Assembly (NCBI GenBank): GCA_021399405.1
Contig: JAAFKL010000371.1
Span: 1 to 10,558, forward strand
Origin: Candidatus Heimdallarchaeota archaeon
GTDB lineage: Archaea; Asgardarchaeota; Heimdallarchaeia; Heimdallarchaeales; Kariarchaeaceae
Reading direction: 5' to 3'
DNA: 10,558 bases
The stretch's first letter is position 1. Each line of letters begins with the position of its first letter. Made by a program: the position numbers and the translations under genes. The notes beneath the pieces are model-generated. The model was not told the origin of the DNA and made no database searches. It saw nothing but the letters and a program-made list of their open reading frames with translations. Of the stretch, positions 6,584 through 10,558 are shown piece by piece.

Positions 6584-7297
6584 ATGTCAGCAGGATCGTT
6601 GAAGGATGTTTTAGATCGTTTATTTTCAATTGATGCAAATGATAGAGTGAAAGCTGCTAATGAAATCGGTGAGATTGGTACTGAAGAAGAAGCACCAATC
6701 ATCCTAAAAGTTGCATATGAAGATGAGGCGTCTACAGTGCAACAAATGGCAATTCAATCATACTTTGAGATAATGAAGGAACATGGATTTGAAGAGATAA
6801 AGAAAGCCGCGTTGTCACACCCAGATCAATATGTAAGAATTTATGCGATCAATATATTAGGTAAAATAAAAAGCGAACTAGTCACAGATCTATTATTGGA
6901 TTTACTTGATAATAATGACGAAAAGATTCGAGCGACAGTAGTCAAATCGATGATACATGCCAATACTATTCAAAATGCAAAACGATTAGCAGAATTAATT
7001 GAAACAGAGAATCATGTTCTCACACTATGTAATATGATTGAAGCTTGTACAATCTGGAAATATTCCGAAGCTGTACCTAAAATAAAAGAAGTTTATGAAA
7101 ATTTATCTAAATATAATGACAGTATTGAAATTAAGACAATAACCATTTTTGCTCTAGCAGCATTTAATGACAAAAAGGCATTGACACAATTAAAAGAAGA
7201 AAGTATAGATGAATATTACAGAGTAAAAATTAATAACAAACATTTCAAAGGAAAAAGTGGACTGTTGCAAGCTTTAGAAGAATTGAAAACCTTGTGA
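6584..7297 (+). CDS. HEAT-repeat protein
   Basis: This 237-residue soluble, all-helical protein consists of about five or six HEAT-type helix pairs. The repeats are seen as regularly spaced A-x-x-[IL]-G and V-[RK]-x-x-A motifs: DRVKAANEIGEIG (20-32), STVQQMAIQSYFEI (about 50-63), QYVRIYAINILGKI (about 82-95) and EKIRATVVKSMI (about 112-123), with weaker units after that. Such scaffolds bind other proteins and carry no catalytic residues. The ATG has no Shine-Dalgarno site and a TTTAT box 29 nt upstream, so it is probably leaderless and expressed apart from TFB. Its position between TFB and a peroxiredoxin-like gene does not show a partner. Relatives include HEAT proteins related to PBS lyase repeats, but no lyase function is implied here. 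Confidence 0.82.
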   Translation: MSAGSLKDVLDRLFSIDANDRVKAANEIGEIGTEEEAPIILKVAYEDEASTVQQMAIQSYFEIMKEHGFEEIKKAALSHPDQYVRIYAINILGKIKSELVTDLLLDLLDNNDEKIRATVVKSMIHANTIQNAKRLAELIETENHVLTLCNMIEACTIWKYSEAVPKIKEVYENLSKYNDSIEIKTITIFALAAFNDKKALTQLKEESIDEYYRVKINNKHFKGKSGLLQALEELKTL

Positions 7298-7351
7298 AAT
7301 TCAAGTAGAATTGATTTCTTAATTCAAACCCCCATTGTCAATTTAACGCTA

Positions 7352-7358
7352 TTTATTA
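7352..7358 (+). promoter_or_regulatory. TATA box of the peroxiredoxin-like gene
   Basis: TTTATTA begins 29 nt before the GTG at 7381, matching the spacing of the other leaderless-type promoters in the window. Confidence 0.5.
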
Positions 7359-7380
7359 ATAAAATATAGTAGTGTAAAAC

Positions 7381-7854
7381 GTGCTAAATGTAGAAGTTCT
7401 TAATTTAGAAGTATTATCAGGAGAAACCATTTCTGATATATCGAGTAATAATGAAGGGATTGTATTTTTCTCCGTTCCAATTTTTACTGATGTAACCTCG
7501 CAAATAGAACTTAAGCACCTCCAAGAAATTTATTCAGAATTCAAAAATATAAACTGGGAGATAATAATTTCCACAGTTGATTCACAGGAATTAGTCGAAA
7601 AATACATATCAGAGAACAATATTCAATTTCCAATATTGATAGATCAAGATTTGATTTTGAGTAGGTTCTTGAACATCATGGGAGAAAACGGGACTCCATT
7701 ACGAAGAACAGTAGTGATTGACAAAAATCACCAAGTAAAACGAATGTTCAAACAAATAATCCCCAAAGAACATCCACGAGAAGTTTTGAAATGGATTGAG
7801 CTTAATGATCAAGAAGCAATAACTATGTTGGAAAAAGGAATGTCAATCCAATAG
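7381..7854 (+). CDS. Peroxiredoxin/AhpC-fold protein lacking all cysteines
   Basis: The 157-residue protein follows the AhpC/TSA thioredoxin-fold layout. There is a beta strand and active-site loop FFSVPIFTDVT (29-39), a following helix with ELKHLQEIY, the strand FPILIDQDLILSRFL, and then GTPLRRTVVIDKNHQV, which matches the conserved R-x-T-F-V-I-D strand of peroxiredoxins (R108/R109). The peroxidatic cysteine of the P-x-x-x-T-x-x-C motif is replaced: T39 lies at its place, and the loop is one residue shorter. There is no cysteine anywhere in the protein, so normal peroxide reduction is not possible. It may be a binding or regulatory relative. Translation starts at GTG 7381 with no Shine-Dalgarno site and a TATA box 29 nt upstream. 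The stop is 2 nt from the stop of the convergent PIG-L gene. The fold assignment is good and the role is unknown. Confidence 0.78.
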   Translation: MLNVEVLNLEVLSGETISDISSNNEGIVFFSVPIFTDVTSQIELKHLQEIYSEFKNINWEIIISTVDSQELVEKYISENNIQFPILIDQDLILSRFLNIMGENGTPLRRTVVIDKNHQVKRMFKQIIPKEHPREVLKWIELNDQEAITMLEKGMSIQ

Positions 7855-7856
7855 AT

Positions 7857-8567
7857 TTATGTTAGAAATTTACTTACAGGAGAAGCTTGATTAACCACTT
7901 CAAACACTTCAGCGTATTTTACTCCTGATTGCATCCCATTAGATACCATTGTACTTTGCTTAAAGTCATCTACTGGCCAATCTCCGTATGCTTCTTTGTA
8001 TATTTGAATGAAATCCCTAATTTTATCTGTTTGGTGGGTAACATCGACATAGGTTAACCTATTGTTTGTTCCCTGCATGGGGTTAAAATAAGTGTAGAAA
8101 TCAACTTTTTCACGGAAGGGGTCAAGACTACTTCCATTACGTTTGTAACGCGCATAACTAATAGAATCCCTTACCAGATCTGCACAATTACGATGATCTG
8201 GATGACCACCTCCAACACTGTCATATTTACTCCATGTTATAATGATATCAGGTTTAATTTCTTTAAGGAATTCTGCAACTTTGTATCCGTTTTCAACAGT
8301 GTTTTCAATATTTGAATCAATGAAATCAAGGTAACGAACTGTTACACCCAGGAGGGCTTCGATACTTTCTGTATGTCGCTTTCGCTTTTCCATAATCTCT
8401 TTGGCATCACCTGTGAGTGTAGAGGCATTTTCTCCCTTGGTCAAGAATGCCAATACAACGTTGTGACCGGCTTCGGCATAGTTGGCCATTGTGCCTACAC
8501 AACCTAATTCATCATCAGAATGTGCAAAAATTGCTAATAAAGTCTTTTTAGCTTCACTAGTTTCCAC
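7857..8567 (-). CDS. PIG-L/LmbE family deacetylase
   Basis: This 236-residue zinc-dependent N-deacetylase belongs to the family of GlcNAc-phosphatidylinositol, mycothiol and bacillithiol deacetylases, which remove acetyl from N-acetylglucosamine-type sugars. The metal site is visible as A15-H-S-D-D-E20 (AHxDDE) and HPDH at 122-125. The segment R62-x2-H65-x-E67 before LG is also typical. The length is standard and all core residues are present, so it should be active. The substrate is not shown: inositol-lipid, thiol-sugar or diacetylchitobiose-type substrates are all known in the family. The start is GTG at 8565-8567; an ATG at 8581-8583 is out of frame and stops after three codons. The gene is on the minus strand, 76 nt after the phosphoesterase gene, so it may be a third member of that unit or have its own promoter in that gap. 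It converges with the peroxiredoxin-like gene. Confidence 0.92.
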   Translation of the reverse strand: METSEAKKTLLAIFAHSDDELGCVGTMANYAEAGHNVVLAFLTKGENASTLTGDAKEIMEKRKRHTESIEALLGVTVRYLDFIDSNIENTVENGYKVAEFLKEIKPDIIITWSKYDSVGGGHPDHRNCADLVRDSISYARYKRNGSSLDPFREKVDFYTYFNPMQGTNNRLTYVDVTHQTDKIRDFIQIYKEAYGDWPVDDFKQSTMVSNGMQSGVKYAEVFEVVNQASPVSKFLT

Positions 8568-8643
8568 AATATTACTTATTCATTTTAGTTTTTCAAAGCG
8601 TCGATAAGGGATGTTTATTTTCAATCAATTTGGATTAATTGAG

Positions 8644-9438
8644 TTACCTGTTATTCGAAGTATATGGAGGAAGTAAAAGAAGTCCCACATCATCCGAAAA
8701 GGGGAATATGTGTTGAAATGATAAATTAGCTTCCTTTTGAAGAAATGGTGATAGGAATTTTTTGTTATCTCTAATTGGATAAATAACACCCGAAGAAATG
8801 AAATTAGCAGGTGGGAGTATCAGAATTTGTTTATCTCGTTTGCTACGAAGTAGTACAAATGCCATAGTTCTCATTTTTTCGTAATTATTTCCAGTAAAAT
8901 TATATGCAGGATGTTCATGACTTACAATAATAAATTCGCAGCTATCTTGGTCATGATTTTCATGGCCATGAAAAATACAATAAGGTGGACTGCAAAATAC
9001 CTCTTGTAGTGTAATATTAGAGCGATCGAGATGGCGAATTGACAACTCCAGATATTTATCATGATTCCCTTTTACCAACACAATCTCGAAGGATTTTATC
9101 CTCGGATCATTTAGGAAATATTTGAGAGATTGTATTTCTTGACCATTTGAACCATTAGTCTCATGTTTAATATCACCATTCAAAATTAATTTGTGAATCT
9201 CAACTTTTTCAGCAATTACTGAAATGATATTCAAGAGATGCTCTGCAAGTATAGGATATGAGGATTTATCCGATTTATCAAGTAATCCTATAGCGGTCTC
9301 TTGACCAAAATGTATGTCCCCAAAGACTAATGATTTGATATCAGACAAATAAACGAATGGGAATCCTGATACTAGGAACACATTTCCCCCAATCGAATGT
9401 AAGGTATAAGGAGAAACTGTAATATTTTCTTTTAACAT
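8644..9438 (-). CDS. Calcineurin-like metallophosphoesterase, archaeal SbcD/Mre11-related
   Basis: This 264-residue two-metal phosphoesterase shows the family motifs in order: G40-D-I-H43, N87-G-D89, G124-N-H-D127, HGH (157-159) and SHEHP (173-177). The last is GHEHP in most relatives, so the glycine is replaced by serine while both histidines remain. Length and motif spacing match the archaeal ICC-like/SbcD-related phosphoesterases, which are much shorter than true Mre11 nucleases and lack their capping and coiled-coil-binding parts. The substrate is not known for most of this family. All metal ligands are present, so activity is expected. The ATG lies 5 nt after the stop of the KaiC-like gene, with no clear Shine-Dalgarno site, which suggests co-transcription and perhaps coupled translation. 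No neighbouring Rad50 or helicase gene supports a DNA-repair role in this window. Confidence 0.9.
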   Translation of the reverse strand: MLKENITVSPYTLHSIGGNVFLVSGFPFVYLSDIKSLVFGDIHFGQETAIGLLDKSDKSSYPILAEHLLNIISVIAEKVEIHKLILNGDIKHETNGSNGQEIQSLKYFLNDPRIKSFEIVLVKGNHDKYLELSIRHLDRSNITLQEVFCSPPYCIFHGHENHDQDSCEFIIVSHEHPAYNFTGNNYEKMRTMAFVLLRSKRDKQILILPPANFISSGVIYPIRDNKKFLSPFLQKEANLSFQHIFPFSDDVGLLLLPPYTSNNR

Positions 9439-9443
9439 ATATT

Positions 9444-10226
9444 CTAGTCTAGATCTTCCATCCGTCCACCTAAGAATCGGAAACGTTTCTTCCTTCCCGC
9501 TAGTTCAGCTCTGCCTTTAATCATCACAATCTCAACCTGTTGCACGGGATCTTGGAAATTGGGGTCATCTACCCTCGTAACGCTTAAAATTCCATCAGTC
9601 ATATGTTCAATTGCTCTGACAAACATTGAATCATGCGCATCTGCATTTAGTGAGATTAGAGTAGTTGAATTCTCTAGTTTATCCATGGCTCTTCTATTTT
9701 GTAAAAAGCTGAAAACCATTTTATTATTACCTACAGTATTAATAATTGATGAAAGACTCATTACTGCGCCTCTTATTCCTACAGTGGGTCCTTTTTGGAC
9801 ATGTAATAATGATCTACGAATAGCTTCATTGACCTCATGAGGGTCAGTGATATCTGCAATTTTTTCTATACCAATATCTTCACCTTCCATAGCTATGATA
9901 GATGATAATCCGGTTTGAAATGATCCTGAAAATGCGTCAATAAAACGTAATCTTCCGGTTCGTAATTCCATATCGGGATTACGACCAAAACCTTGGAATA
10001 TCTTTTTGTAATGATCCAAAGTTTGCTCTGTTGAAAGAAGATAGGTGTAATCCATACTTTGCAATCCATTAGCAAGAAAACTTAAAATGAAGGGATCGGC
10101 ATCAGCACCTATGGTTTGTTCTACTACAAAAGTAGATCCTCGGGCCAATCCACCACCTAACGCTTCATCAAGAGAAGGTAGACCAAACTTACATAGATTT
10201 GTTGTCGGTGTAAAACTTCCAAACAT
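9444..10226 (-). CDS. KaiC/RadA-like RecA-fold protein with lost Walker A motif
   Basis: This 260-residue protein opens like a KaiC-family ATPase: FGLPSLDEALGGGLARGST (14-32), then a strand, then FLANGLQ (50-56), and later LLSTEQTLDHYKKIF (63-77), the place of the KaiC IS-x-E-E segment. Between these, the Walker A loop that should read GxxxxGKT is Q37-T-I-G-A-D-A43-D44. It aligns to typical KaiC members without gaps, but the lysine is alanine and the next residue is aspartate. The Walker B strand is also changed (GAVMSLSS, 153-160, with methionine where aspartate is expected). ATP hydrolysis is therefore unlikely. Relatives without ATPase function can act as regulatory or structural partners. 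The start is ATG with an AT-rich box about 17-26 nt upstream and no Shine-Dalgarno site. The gene heads a unit with the phosphoesterase gene 5 nt downstream. The fold is well supported and the role is inferred. Confidence 0.85.
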   Translation of the reverse strand: MFGSFTPTTNLCKFGLPSLDEALGGGLARGSTFVVEQTIGADADPFILSFLANGLQSMDYTYLLSTEQTLDHYKKIFQGFGRNPDMELRTGRLRFIDAFSGSFQTGLSSIIAMEGEDIGIEKIADITDPHEVNEAIRRSLLHVQKGPTVGIRGAVMSLSSIINTVGNNKMVFSFLQNRRAMDKLENSTTLISLNADAHDSMFVRAIEHMTDGILSVTRVDDPNFQDPVQQVEIVMIKGRAELAGRKKRFRFLGGRMEDLD

Positions 10227-10420
10227 TGATGATTGATATTAATTTTTTTTAATCAAAAGTGTTATTCGATAGAAAATGAAAATTGGTTAGATCGTGTCCT
10301 AAAATATGTATATTGTATGATCGATTTTGTGAATATCTTAGTTTAATATTTTAATTGTTAATTACTATAATCTATTGAAAGTTTAATTTAGTAATTTACG
10401 TTAGTAATTAAAAATAATAA
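10227..10420. other. 194-nt non-coding gap with promoter and terminator
   Basis: This very AT-rich gap on the minus strand should hold the promoter of the KaiC-like gene (A/T run at about 10236-10253) and the end signal of the gene at the right edge. On the minus strand the bases just after that gene's stop read TTATTATTTTTAATTAC (10404-10420), an oligo-T tract. TTAGTAATT occurs twice near 10388-10409. No gene or RNA fold was recognised. Confidence 0.45.
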
Positions 10421-10558
10421 TTATCCCTTGAATGCCTTTTTCAATCGAGCTTGTAATTGACTTTTCATATCTTCGGCAGAAACTGCTTTCTCTGTTTCGT
10501 CCTCATCCGACTCTGGTTCTGCACCATCTTTGCGTGGTGTTTTCTTCAAACCTGCCAA
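10421..10558 (-). CDS. C-terminal tail of an unidentified protein (5' part outside window)
   Basis: The minus-strand frame is open from the right edge to a TAA at 10421-10423, giving 45 residues. The piece has a basic start (LKKTPRKDG), an acidic middle (EPESDEDETE) and a predicted basic amphipathic helix at the end (EDMKSQLQARLKKAFKG). The composition is that of a flexible charged C-terminal tail. The first codon in the window is TTG, which could in principle be a start, but more likely the gene continues outside. An oligo-T tract follows the stop. I do not recognise the family. Confidence 0.6.
   Translation of the reverse strand: MAGLKKTPRKDGAEPESDEDETEKAVSAEDMKSQLQARLKKAFKG

Noticed and set aside
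8644..9438. A true Mre11/SbcD nuclease
   Set aside because: It is too short, lacks the capping and Rad50-binding parts, and no Rad50-like gene is adjacent.
9559..9840. 93-codon open frame on the plus strand opposite the KaiC-like gene
   Set aside because: It lies fully inside a well-supported minus-strand gene, has no promoter or ribosome site, and its protein resembles no family I know.

Overview
The window is AT-rich archaeal chromosomal DNA. The clearest marker is a complete transcription factor B (TFB) gene at 5573-6529. Supporting signs are an archaeal SbcD/Mre11-related phosphoesterase, a KaiC/RadA-like RecA-fold protein, TATA-like boxes about 30 nt before several start codons, and little use of Shine-Dalgarno sites. 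The mix of a large secreted beta-propeller/calcium-loop protein anchored in the membrane, HEAT repeats and KaiC-like proteins would fit an Asgard-type archaeon, but that is a guess and only 'archaeon' is firm. No rRNA, tRNA, CRISPR array, transposon or phage gene was seen.

Layout. Bases 1-378 hold the 3' end of a metallo-beta-lactamase-fold protein related to dihydropterin/aminobenzene-phosphate synthase. A radical SAM protein with a second cysteine set follows (516-1415). A 967-residue surface protein (1556-4459) has a signal peptide, a seven-repeat propeller, seven calcium-loop motifs, one membrane helix and a cytoplasmic part that opens with four 14-residue repeats. Two tandem copies of a 74-residue membrane protein come next (4576-4800 and 4918-5142), duplicated together with their promoter. 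A 430-nt gap with two TATA boxes, several short inverted repeats and a long leader precedes TFB. Then come a HEAT-repeat protein (6584-7297) and a peroxiredoxin-fold protein with no cysteine (7381-7854).

From 7857 onward all genes lie on the minus strand: a PIG-L/LmbE deacetylase, then a two-gene unit in which a KaiC-like protein with a lost Walker A motif sits 5 nt ahead of a calcineurin-like phosphoesterase, and finally the charged C-terminal tail of a gene that runs off the right edge.

Most plus-strand genes seem to be transcribed singly, each with its own TATA-like box, so no single pathway links them. The points most worth a second look are two proteins that keep a well-known fold but have lost its catalytic residues (KaiC-like and peroxiredoxin-like), the duplicated small membrane protein with its promoter, the 14-residue repeats of the surface protein, and the structured TFB leader.
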